Source: Cotesia glomerata
Lineage: Eukaryota; Arthropoda; Insecta; Hymenoptera; Braconidae
Length of the DNA: 64,000 nt
Direction: 5' to 3'
Assembly: GCF_020080835.1 (NCBI RefSeq)
Contig: NC_058161.1
Span: forward strand, 13,201,103-13,265,102
The translations under genes and the position numbers were made by a program. Shown here piece by piece: positions 20,502 to 30,892 of this stretch. The notes below the pieces were generated by a model. The model saw nothing but the letters and a program-made list of their open reading frames with translations. It made no database searches and was not told where the DNA came from. Positions within the stretch are counted from its first letter, which is position 1; every line of letters starts with the position of its first letter.

Positions 20502-23500
20502 GATATAAGCTCATCTTGATGTTACACTCATTAAGAGCTTTTATTTGAGTACCCACATGCATTTTTATATATTTTTCATATATTTATATATATTATAGAT
20601 ATGTATATATGAAAAATATATCAAAAATTGATGTGGGTACTCTAATGAAAGGTCTTGATAAATGTAACATCGGGATGAGCTTATATCTTTAAAAACGTTA
20701 ATAGTTCACAAGATATAAGGTCATTTTTCAATTTTTATACAGAATTAATTTATTTTTATCAATTTTTCTGCCTTAATTAAAAAAATTTTTTATGTAAAAT
20801 TTTTTGCTAAATGTTCTTGAAAACTTAAAAAATTGTCAAACATCTCTTTAATTAATTATCATCATAATAATTTATAAATATTTTATTAATTGAATTAATT
20901 TAACTTATTTCATTTTATAGTTCACCTGGTAGGAAAGTACAATGACAAAATCTTCGAGGAACGAGATGTAACTTTCAACCTCGGAGAAGGCGAAGACCAA
21001 GGAATTGTCGAAGGAGTAGAAGCTGTGCTGTCAAAATTCCGCGTTGGAGAAAAATCTAGGTTGGTTATTAAAAGCAAGTTTGCTTACAAGAAAACTGGAA
21101 ACAAAGAGTTCAATATTCCACCTGATGCTGATCTTGAGTACATCATTGAAATGAAATCATTTGAAAAGGTACTTAGTCATTTTATTATTAGTAAAAAAAT
21201 TATTTTTTTAAATTTTACACTTAAAATTGTCTAGAATTTTTTTACTAAACTTTTTAATTTTATTAATTTAAAAATTTTTTTATTTATTAAATTTGTAAAT
21301 TGATTGATATAAAATTTATTGAGAGTGAATTAAATTAAAATTTGCTATTATTATTCAATTTATTGTTCAATTAAATGAATAATTTATGGTTAGTTGATTA
21401 AAAATTTTAATTAATAATTTTCAATATTATGTTAAATTAAAACAATATAAATTTAATTAGCAACCTTACAGTGTCTATGTGACTGCCGTGACTTGTGATC
21501 GAAAAAAAAATTAAAATTTTGTTTTATTAAATAATGACTTTTGCTAAATTGCACTGTACTTTCTTAAATATTGACTTTTTTAAAGATATAAACTCATCCC
21601 GATGTTACACTCATCAAGAGCTTTCATTTGAGTACAAACATGCATTTTTGATATATTTTTCATATATACATATATATATATATATGAAATATATGAAAAA
21701 TTGATGTGGGTACTCAAATGAAAGGTCTCGATAAGTACAATGTCGAAGTGAGCTTATATCTTTAAAAATGTCACTAATTGACAAAATACAAGGTCATTTC
21801 TTGATTATTGACATTTTTAAAGATACAAGCTCATTCTGATGTTACACTCATCGAGAGCTATCATTTGAGTACCCACATGCATATTTGATATATTTTTCAT
21901 ATATTCATATTTATAAATACATAAATATTTAAAATATATGAATAATTGATGTGGGTACTCAAATGAAAGGTCTCGATGAGCATAACATCGGGATGAGCTT
22001 ATATCATTAAAAATGTCAATATTTTACAAGATACAAGCCCATTTCTTAATTACGTATTCTGGAAACAAAATTTTTCTTATTCTCTTAATAATATAAATTA
22101 ATAATTACAATAATAAATTTCAGCTTGCGGACGTCTGGTCAATGGAACCCGCTACAATAATCGAGCAAGCGAAGATAAGCAAAGAAAAATCAACAAACTA
22201 CTTCAAGGCTGGTAAATATCACTTGGCGATAAAGATGTCCCGAAAAATAGTCGAGTACTTGGAGAGCGACAGCGAATTCGACGAGAAATTGAAGCCAGAG
22301 CGCGACCAATTGCTCTTATCAGCTCACTTGAACCTTGGACTGTTTTACCTGAAGATAAACGACAACTTTGAAGCGAAAAACGCGTGCACAAAAGCACTCG
22401 CGATCGATAGTAACAATGAGAAAGCTCTGTTCAGGCGCGGTCAAGCTTTACTGGCACTTTATCAGCCCGAGGAAGCTAAGAAAGATTTTGAGATGGTCAC
22501 CAAGATTGAGCCGAGCAACACTGCTGCGGTAAAGCAGATTGCAGCTTGCCGAGAATTGATACAGAAAAACCGCGCCCAGGAGAAGAAGCTCTACGCGAAT
22601 ATGTTTGAAAAAATGGCAAAAGCCGACAAACAGGTGATTATTTAATTATAATTTTTGTTTTTTAATAAATAGAGAACTTGTTTTTCATTTTTTATTATTT
22701 TTTACACCTTATTTATTTCTTCATTTTGCGGGAAATTTAAAAAATTTAGTTTTCCCGCGCTCTGTAAGATGGCGCCACGCGCCGGATTAGGAACTACGTC
22801 ACACGCCCGCGAAAATTCAAATTTAAAAATCACTAAAAAATAATTAAAAAATTCTTTTTATAATTTTAATTAAAGAGATCCACGCGTAGTCAAATTATAA
22901 TCCTAAAAATTTGTAAATTCAATCTACGTAGCCTAATAATTAATAAAAAAAATTAAAAAACAGTTTTCGGGGTTTAATTTTATCAAATTACCGTAACTCC
23001 TATTCTTTCCCGCTTCACAGCATTATTAATATTTGTAAAAATGTTTGCCGTAAGATGGACAATGTGGCTTATTGTATATAGAATAAGCAAAAGGAAATTT
23101 AGTATAGACCGGATAGCTCAAATGGTAGAGTAGCCGACATGTCTTCGGAAGGTTCTGGGTTCGAATCCCAGTCCGAGCTATCTAATAATTTTTTCTCGCA
23201 TATTCTATAAACTCACATTAAGATGATCCTCTCCACATTCCTTTCTAAATCCGTTCCCACCAATATCCCGTTACGTGAATGTGGAACGCTTCACGTAATA
23301 ATTACCGTAACTCCTATTCTTTCCCGCTTCACAGCATTATTTATATTTGTTAATCAAATAATTAGCTTTGAAAATTGTAATTTATAGATGGAGATTCCAC
23401 CAGCCGATTTGGTTAAGAATTTAATGCAATTAACGATTTAAAAGAAATTTTATTTTCATTGAATTTTATTGAAAAAATAATAAGCTAAAGATTAAAACAA

Positions 23501-24507
23501 TAAAAAAAGTAGCTTTCCGAACGGCTTACGGAGATATTTTATATTTTTTATGAAAGATTACTCGGAACTTGCGTTCTTTAAAGTCTTGTATTTGACTTGG
23601 CAACACCGCTTGCGCAGTTACTCAGAGCATAAGTAACCAAGTTTTTTTAAACGCTAGAAGATCTTAGTCATTTTAGTTAGACAGTAAACATAAATAAATT
23701 TTAAGGTTAGGGAACTCGAGCGGTGTTGTCAAGTGTATACCGGTAATTCAGAGCGCTATATTTTTTATTAGTCAATTAAATGTTAATAATTATTTAATGA
23801 GTAAATTTATCGGAAATTTCCTCAAAAATGTTATTAATTTTTTAAAATTAATTTTAAGATAACAAAAGTATTTTTACGTATTATTTTTTTATAGACATTC
23901 TTTACACTAGAAGGGTACTTGGATCTCCTTAAAGAATTTTTTTTAATATTTTTAATGAAATGACGAGAAAAATATGCATATAATTTTTATTTTTAATAAA
24001 TAGAGACCTTATTTTTCATTTTTTATTTTTTTTTACACTTATTTACTCATTTTTAGAAAAATTTAAAATTTTTAGTTTTCCCGCGCTCTGTAAGATGGCG
24101 CCTCGCGCCGGATTAGGAACTACGTCACACGCCCGCGAAAATTCAAATTAAATAAATAACTTATTATCTAAAAATCACTCTAAAAAATTAATTAAAAATT
24201 CTTTTTTTATTTTTTCAACAATTTGAGTTGAATTTAAAAGAAAAATTCACAATTTCTCTATTAATTAATTTAATAAACTAATTTATTAATTGCTTGTTAT
24301 TATCCTGGGCAAATTTTTTAGTAATGTTATATACTGCAGAAAGAAGAGGAGTTTTTAAGACGACAGCCGGATGTTATGCAAGGAACTCTCGGCGAATGGG
24401 GACAAGAGGAAAGACCTGGAGGCAGAGACGCAACAGCCTTCGAGAAAGAAAATCCAAATATTCTTATGTTAAACGCCAACGGGACTGACGAGTTTAAAAA
24501 TATGTAA
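18430..24507 (+). CDS. Fkbp59: FKBP51/52-type peptidyl-prolyl isomerase with TPR domain, four exons, 460 aa
   Basis: Exons 18430-18886, 20921-21168, 22124-22633 and 24340-24507 join in phases 1, 0, 0 to 461 codons including TAA; human FKBP4 is about 459 aa. The first FKBP domain (about 12-118) keeps the active-site set Y37, F47, D48, F59, V66, I67, W70, Y93 and F110, so it should be catalytically competent and bind FK506-type ligands. A second, diverged FKBP domain spans about 130-236. Three TPRs follow at about 250-385. They keep the carboxylate-clamp residues K256/N260, N305 and K335/R339 that hold the EEVD tail of Hsp90. The tail contains GEWGQEE and ends TDEFKNM. The protein is an Hsp90 co-chaperone in steroid-receptor and TRP-channel complexes. 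The first ATG matches the family N-terminus. Confidence 0.95.
18896..19450 (+). repeat. Poly-T tandem repeat in Fkbp59 intron 1
   Basis: About a dozen imperfect units of TTTTTTATTAATTTTTATAT-TCAG, 30-45 bp each. The embedded TCAG trinucleotide-like ends mimic splice acceptors. Confidence 0.65.
19853..20730 (+). repeat. Hairpin-array family, Fkbp59 intron 1
   Basis: Begins with a palindromic lead GCAGTCACTACGTGACTG, then GCACTGTACTTTCTTAA-like lead-in and several facing GAGTACCCACAT / ATGTGGGTACTC units, one tandemly duplicated at 19970-20165. An (AT)n run lies at 20456-20497. Confidence 0.8.
20921..21168 (+). CDS. Fkbp59: Fkbp59 exon 2 (second FKBP domain)
   Basis: Acceptor TTTTATAG, donor AAG|GTACTT. 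Encodes HLVGKYNDKIFEERDVTFNL to YIIEMKSFEK. Catalytic-type residues are mostly lost, as usual for this domain. Confidence 0.93.
21463..22052 (+). repeat. Hairpin-array family, Fkbp59 intron 2
   Basis: Diverged lead-in (TGTGACTGCCGTGACTTGTG), then two facing-palindrome units. It ends just before TTCTTATTCTCTTAATAATA, which also flanks the copy near 31820. Confidence 0.78.
22124..22633 (+). CDS. Fkbp59: Fkbp59 exon 3 (TPR domain)
   Basis: Acceptor AAATTTCAG, donor CAG|GTGATT. Encodes WSMEPATIIEQAKISKEKST to MFEKMAKADKQ with three TPR helix pairs. Confidence 0.94.
22987..23350 (+). mobile_element. tRNA-like insertion flanked by 50 bp direct repeats
   Basis: Direct repeats 22987-23036 and 23301-23350 (one mismatch, starting ATTACCGTAACTCCTATTCT) flank 264 bp with a tRNA-like sequence. 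The related repeat near 53740 lacks the whole block, which shows the empty state. Confidence 0.7.
23107..23178 (+). other. tRNA-like cloverleaf in Fkbp59 intron 3
   Basis: T-arm CTGGG-TTCGAAT-CCCAG is perfect, D-stem GCTC/GAGT pairs, four anticodon-stem pairs form, and five of seven acceptor pairs form. The loop CATGTCT has A at position 33. A SINE-like or tRNA-derived module is more likely than a working tRNA. Confidence 0.55.
24340..24507 (+). CDS. Fkbp59: Fkbp59 exon 4 (C-terminal tail)
   Basis: Acceptor ATACTGCAG. Encodes KEEEFLRRQPDVMQGTLGEW through NILMLNANGTDEFKNM then TAA. This frame differs from the longer overlapping ORF, which has no splice continuity. Confidence 0.85.
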   Translation, partial: KEEEFLRRQPDVMQGTLGEWGQEERPGGRDATAFEKENPNILMLNANGTDEFKNM

Positions 24508-24583
24508 ACATACGTAAATTCTGTTTTCATTTATAACACTTTGCTTTTACGTTTACGCTACTACTGCCAATGTAACTCATTCC

Positions 24584-24589
24584 AATAAA
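24584..24589 (+). terminator. Fkbp59 polyadenylation signal
   Basis: AATAAA lies 77 bp past the stop, followed by T-rich sequence. Confidence 0.65.
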
Positions 24590-24688
24590 TCTCGATTTAA
24601 TATTTAAATTATATAGAACATTCTTTTTTTTTTTTTTTTTTTTTTTTTAATTGTTAAAATGGACTTAAATATTTTTTTTTGTCATTAA

Positions 24689-24826
24689 AGTAAAAGTCTC
24701 AATAGATGATCATGTACCAGTATATGATCACTCCATGTATTTGTATACCTATATTTGTGAATATAGATATACAAATACATAGAGTGATCATATACTGGTA
24801 CGTGATCATCTATTGGGGCTTTTACC
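24689..24826. mobile_element. 138 bp MITE with exact TTAA target duplication
   Basis: TTAA at 24685-24688 and 24827-24830 flank an almost fully palindromic element. The right terminus read inward is GGTAAAAGCCCCAATAGATG. The right half of another copy is at 29644-29715. Confidence 0.88.
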
Positions 24827-24889
24827 TTAAATGTATAATTTTAATTACAAAAAAAATATGAGGTCTGTTTTTATTTTTACATTTCTCAA

Positions 24890-26825
24890 GACTAATCCTT
24901 TTTAAATCCCAGCTCCATTTCATTAATTAAAAAATTTTTTAACGTTTTTAGTAGGTTTTGTTAAACCTACAGCTTATGGAATTTTTTCGGTATTTATTAT
25001 TTTTTTTAATAAGTAATTCAGCCGCACCCGATATGGAAAGGTAGATAATCAATTTGAGTACTTAATTAGTAAATAATATTTACATTTTTTGAAATAAACT
25101 TTTGATTAACGCGGGATTGAAATACTATGCGGAGTTAAATCGGGCAGAATGTTAATTATTCTTTGGTAAAAATAAATACCATTGATATGCTGTCATTTTT
25201 AATTTTTCATTTATTTTATCATAATTATTTATTAAATATTTTATTATTGGAACATTTAATCAATCTTGGAATTATTTTATTTTTAAATATTTCATTGAGC
25301 CAAAATTTATAATGTTAAAAAAAAGTGACTAATTTTATTGAAAAATTAATTTTAAAAAAGCCACACTTAATATAGAGAGATCGATTTATCCATTTCAGCA
25401 CATAATAGTTTAAATATTCGATACTACCTTTAGAATGTTTGTAAAATTTATAAATTTAAGGGAAATTATACACCTAATAATTAAAATTGTTACTTATTTA
25501 ATGACCTATAACTTGCACTAGGAATTTTTATACAATTAGTTATGCAGTTATGTCGAGGATAATCACATAAAAATAATTATTTTTCATATTGATGATTGTA
25601 TAAGCTGGAGAAAAAATATTTAAAATTATTTAAAAAGAAATTATAATAAGGTAAATTGAAGCTAATTACATGAACTTTAAAATAACAATTGCCAGAATTT
25701 AGTTATCAATTATGCTTTTTAATTTATTTGGGAAAATCTCGTTAAATTAATATTTTAATGAAAATGAAAAAATTTTTCTCTTACCCACAACTTTGGAACT
25801 AATGGATCGATTTGCCCCTTTTTCAAACTTGACCGAGATTTTCGTTGATAGAATAAATGTATTGAGTTTGACCGAGATCCGTAAAGAATTCCAGCCGTAA
25901 TCGTGCTTACACCCCGGTTCTATCACATATATAAACTTTTGAGCTATTTTTCGGTATAACTCAACAAAATAAAACATATTATAGCAAAATTTGATGTTAA
26001 TTCCTACAAGAGAACCTCTGCAACAGATTTATAAAGAAATCTACATAAAAAGTAGCACATTATCGTTTTGTTGTCGAGATATAATAATTAAAACATTTTT
26101 TAGGAAGATTTCTTTAGAAATGTAGATATTGTAGCCGGGACGTCGCAATTTAAAGAAAATTTTTGGATATGTTTAATCAGCCGAAAAGTTTACATCTACG
26201 GAAAAGAAGCGCGGCATGTAAGCAGGATTGCGCCTAAAGTTCTTGACCGATCTTTATGAAACTCAGTGTACTTATTCTATGAATTAATACCGAGATACAG
26301 TTTAAATATGAGCTAAATCCGCCAGTTAGATTTCTACAGAAATAACGTTTCTAATTTAAAAATCTTATAAATTTATAAAACCTCTTTTTTGCTATCAAAA
26401 GAAATGGAAATTCAAATTTTTTAAACGAACTGAACATCACCCTAGTCAAATCCATTTTTCTCGAAAGAAAAGTTGAATTTTGTTGACTGTGAGGTAATAA
26501 AAAATTTACTGGAAGCATTGTAGTGTTTCGATATAATTTTGGATTGTCCACGAGGGAGTACGAGGGCGGTATCTCCCCCTTAGAAGCTTTATCTTGCACG
26601 AGGGTGTTCTTCTGAGTCACATATTCGGTCTCGCGTGTACGACCTTGACGTTTTCACGCGTTAAATTTCCTCTTGGATCTACCTGGGTCCCCGGAGATAT
26701 GACTCGTACATCTCAATAAATTCTATTCTGTAAATGTAAAGCCTTTCAAAAATCAACATGAGGATCCAAGAACCTTGATCCGAAGTTAGATTTATGCAAA
26801 ATAAAAAAGAAAATAAAAAAATGGA
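24890..26825. other. Gene desert, no supported feature
   Basis: AT-rich sequence. From about 25780 to 26700 it resembles degenerate repeat DNA (ACCGAGAT, TTCTACAGAAAT and similar phrases recur loosely). The ORFs here are short and show no family resemblance. Confidence 0.5.
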
Positions 26826-26832
26826 AAAATAA

Positions 26833-27408
26833 AGTAAAGTACTTAGTACTTGAACACTTATAAAAATAGGACCAGTACTTGAACAGACTTCTCGAATTGC
26901 AATACAAAATCCGATTTATTACGAATAATATGTGCATTTTATAATTATTCAATGATACAGTAATTGATTTCTGTAAGTTTTTTCAATTATAAATCAAAAC
27001 AATTATATTTTTGTTAACTTAAAAGTTTACATGTTGAGAATAGCCGATAGATGCTATTTTTTTCAAGAAAAGGTACTAAACCGTAAACCGAACAATCAGT
27101 AAAAAAAACGGTATATCATTTTAAGTAAAAAAAATTGTACTACCCAATGAAATAGTCTTTTCTAAATAATACATATTTTTTGCAAAGACATAAACTATAA
27201 TTTTTATATTAAATTTTAGCGTGTAACTATACCTCGAAATTTTAAAAGCGGTACCCATAACCTGAACAAGCTGGGGCCGTATAATTTTAACAGCACTCTA
27301 GTCTTTAATAGGTTTATAGACTAGTAATCAGCATTGTCATTTGTATTAATTACTGCAAATTAAATAAGTTTCATAGCTAAAAATTAGTGTAGTTAAAAAT
27401 TATTGAAC
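26833..27408 (-). mobile_element. GGTAAA-TIR element, truncated copy
   Basis: Starts GTAAAGTACTTAGTACTTGA and follows copy 2's left half until TTAAAAATTATTGAACG. It then breaks into unrelated sequence carrying a tRNA-like module. Confidence 0.7.
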
Positions 27409-27464
27409 GTGTTTATTACTCGGTGAGTCTTATTAGGTGACTGAGTAAATAGATACGGATAGTG

Positions 27465-27535
27465 TCTCTAATAGCTCAACTGGTAGAGCCTTCGGCGCGT
27501 AACTAAATGGTCCGGGTTCGAATCCCGGTCTGGAC
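27465..27535 (+). other. tRNA-like sequence
   Basis: D-arm AGCTCAACTGGTAGAGC and T-arm CCGGG-TTCGAAT-CCCGG are intact; the acceptor and anticodon stems do not pair. It shares GGCGCGTAAC with the cloverleaves at 6887 and 7140. Confidence 0.5.
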
Positions 27536-27639
27536 GAAAAAAATGATAATAATAATAGAGAAATTAATTTATCAACCTCTTAAAAATTATTCATGATAAT
27601 TTATAATATTATAAAAAAAAATGTTAAGCTATTGAAAAA

Positions 27640-27960
27640 TAGTAGTAAAGCAGGATATTTTTGGTATTTTTCCGGTAATAGAAAGTAGGGATCTTCTTTT
27701 CCGGTTTTTTGCTGCAATAGTGCCGCAGATATACAATAAATATGCGGTACATTTACAGTTTAAATGCTGTTAATATACCCTAATTTTTCTATTGTATTGC
27801 CGTAAATATTCTGAATTTATTTCGTAATTTTTTCGTAATAATTCGACAAAAAAACTGGCTAAAATAACTGAAGTATTACGGTAAAAATACAGAATTTATA
27901 TCGTATAAATACCGAATCTTTACGGCATTTCCAAAACCGTGAGGAGAGAAACAAATATTT
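27640..27960 (+). repeat. TACGGTA-family repeat
   Basis: Degenerate TACGGTAAAAATAC / TACCGTA-like motifs and TTGTATTGCCGTAAATATTC, the same as in the units at 40360, 45600 and 52000. Sequence from 27960 to 28270 shows nothing recognisable. Confidence 0.6.
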
Positions 27961-28275
27961 TGTGTATCAATATTATTTGTTACAGTTTAATAAATGATTT
28001 TTTTATATGAACAAAGCCTTATTACATGGAAATAAATATTTATTTCCACCAAATAATATTTAGTAACAGGTACTAAATATTTCTTTGACAAGTATTGTCG
28101 GTAGATGGCAATGCTTTAATTCCGATGTTTATGTGATACATAATCTATTCACTGACTTAGATTATTTTATTAAGCTCGATTTTGGAAGATTTATCTAGTT
28201 AACATTTTTCAATTAGTCTATTATTGATGTGTTAAAAACTTGTTTAATTTTAAATTTTATAAATGTCTCAAACAA

Positions 28276-29403
28276 AAAAATTAGAAAAACGGTTGACCCT
28301 GAAGGCCATCCTTGCAACTTCACATAATTTCACATAATTTTAGTCGATTCGTTCAAGAGAAATCATGAACGAAAGAAAACCGAAAAGTGTTTCCTGCACA
28401 TAATTTCACATAATTTCACATAATTTCAGCCAGTTCGTTTAAGAGATATCATGAACGAAAGAAAACCGAAAAGTGTATTCTGCACATAACTTCACATAAT
28501 TTCACATAATTTCATATAATTTCAATCAATTCGTTCAAGTGTTTTTTCCACATAACTTCACATAACTTTACATAATTTTGCATAAGTTCACATAACATTT
28601 CTTTTCGGATCGTTTTTGATGAGATAGTATAATTTTTAGACTTTTGAGCTCGAAGAAGCATAGAAAAGCTATCTCTCCAAGCTCGGAGAGCTCAAAATAA
28701 TACATAAATCGATCCAAAAAAAATTAGGAAAACGGTTGACCCTGAAGGCCATCCCTGCAACTTCCCGCTAATTTCATACTTAAACGCTTAAAATTGCACC
28801 GATGACGTTTTTGAGCTCTTCGAGCTCGAAAATACAATTAATGAGTTATTTTGAGCTATCCGAACTCAAAGAGATTGCTTTTATATGTTTTTGAGCTCTT
28901 CGAGCTCAAAAGTCTGATAGAGATTTAATAAGACACTATTTTTGGAATTTTTAAACCACAATAACTTTTGAATGAATAAACCGACTTTTACGCAATTGGC
29001 AGCATTATATGCAGTTTTTAAAGCCTTACAAAGAATCTCAAATTTTGAATTGATCGCGCTAGGAATTTCAGAGTTATTCCGAAAAAACATTTTTTTCGGT
29101 TTTCTTTCGTTCACGATATCTCTCAAACGAATCAACGATTTTGACCGGACTGGTGGCGATCGACGTGGTTTTTGAGGTCAAGAGCTGATTAGTTTTTGGA
29201 ATTGAACCATAAAGCCGTTTAAAAGTTATTCCAAAAAAACCACATTTGAAAAAATTTTTTCAGTTTTTGAAGATTTCTCAAAATCTATTGATCTGAATCG
29301 GTCCAAATAGTTTACAAAATCTGAGTTTGGTCAAGCCCTTTCGAATGGCACCAACCGCGATGAAATCGGTCAAGCCGTTCAAAAGTTATAAGCGGTTCAC
29401 ATA

Positions 29404-29473
<70 letters not shown>

Positions 29474-29622
29474 GTGACAACCTCACGGGGATAGTCAGGG
29501 AAGCTTCCTGTGATCTTCAAACGTCGAGATCTGATGAAAACTCGATTTTTGCAAAACGGGGTGAAAAAAATAACTTTCCGATTTTTGAAAATCTTCGATT
29601 TTCTTAGCGGGAAGTTAAAAAT
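28276..29622 (+). mobile_element. GAGCTC-family element with partial tandem head
   Basis: Two heads occur (28276 and about 28718, both with ACGGTTGACCCTGAAGGCCA). The first is joined to TTCACATAA repeats. The body keeps the GAGCTCTTCGAGCTC palindromes and a 64 bp (CA)n run (29408-29471). It ends CTTAGCGGGAAGTT. Confidence 0.7.
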
Positions 29623-29643
29623 ACAATTTAATGAGATTATTAT

Positions 29644-29715
29644 TCACAAATATAGGTATACAAATACATGGAGTGATCATATACTGGTACATAATCATAT
29701 ATTGGGGCTTTTACC
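29644..29715. mobile_element. Right half of the 138 bp MITE
   Basis: Runs from CACAAATATAGGTATACAAA to GGGGCTTTTACC and is followed by TTAA. The left half is missing. Confidence 0.75.
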
Positions 29716-29719
29716 TTAA

Positions 29720-30890
29720 TACCTTATATTTTAACTTAAAACTATTTATTTTAATTATTTTTATTTATTTTAAGTTTAAAAGTTGGGTTACACGCTAAAG
29801 TAAGTTAAAAAATTAATTTCTTTGATAGCAATAAACGATTTATTGCGTAGCAATAAATCATTCGTTAATACTAAATATTTATTTGGTGGCAATGGGCTTT
29901 AATAAATGATTTAGTACCTATTACTAAATATTTGGTAATGAAAGGTTTGTTACTAAATCATTTAGTATCTGTTACTAAATCTTATTGAATAGAACTAAAT
30001 CCTTCGATCAGTGATGGAATAGGTGAAATTTTATATCAAAAAAATAATTTTGAGGTCAAATACGTTTTACATTGAACTGGGTACTTTAGCTTACTTCGAA
30101 AAATTATACTTTCAAAATAAAAGCCGACTGCTAATTTGGAGCAAATCGACGGACAATTGGATTTAAAGTTGCTCTTGTCTCTAAACTCTAGTTAGTCTAT
30201 TTGAATCGATTGAATTCGGCCTTAGAGTCCTCTTGGTGGTCGCTTACCTCGCAGAAAACAGAAGAATCCTCTTTAGAAGGAGTTTTAGCTATATGCTTTT
30301 GAAAAGCCATTGCCATCCAATCTCAACCGCTGCCTAGCTCTTACCGATTTATACTTTTTTCCTCTCTCTTTACTTATATACCGTTTGCCAAGTTGAATTA
30401 TACTATTCCGTTTCTTTTGTTTATCTACTCTAAATCACCCTCTTATACGACATTGCGACTTGCGACGAGTCTATTCTTTTTTAATATACATATATATAGA
30501 GGATGTCATTGACCGACAAAGTCAAAGCATCGATTTATAATGCCTACAGGGCTTGCATTCACCTTTTTTTTAGTTTTTATTTTCTCAAAATACAGACAGG
30601 ATATTGAAAGTGCTTCAGGTGGGTATATTTGACGGACGGATATCCGAGGATACCTACACATACATTTTTCCCTCGGAAAAAACTTTTTAGATTTATTTAC
30701 AACCGTTTGGGGGAATTCCACAATTACATTTTCCACCTACCTGTGATCGAAAATTTCATATTTTCGTTTTATTGCCTTCCTTTCGGTTATTGTCAACTAT
30801 TTTTCGGTTTTATTTTAGTTTCTGTAAACTACATAGCTTGGCGCAATTTGCTGGAATGTATTTTTATAGTTTTATTATAATATTAGAAAC
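29720..30890. other. Intergenic, no gene seen
   Basis: Contains short TTAGTACCTATTACTAAATA-type repeats (29860-30000), then unique sequence with scattered short ORFs that resemble no protein. Confidence 0.5.
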
Positions 30891-30892
30891 TT

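Larger units (their letters stand above)
22640..24200 (+). repeat. GC-island repeat in Fkbp59 intron 3
   Basis: Two GC-rich blocks at 22745-22820 and 24075-24145 share TTTTCCCGCGCTCTGTAAGA and GGAACTACGTCACACGCCCG. The sequence between matches 53660-54480. Within it sits the tRNA-like insertion 22987-23350. A reverse copy of the GC block is at 39580-39650. Confidence 0.7.

Noticed and set aside
25747..26620. Minus-strand ORFs of 76 and 89 codons
   Set aside because: No family resemblance, no splice partners, and the sequence resembles degenerate repeat DNA.
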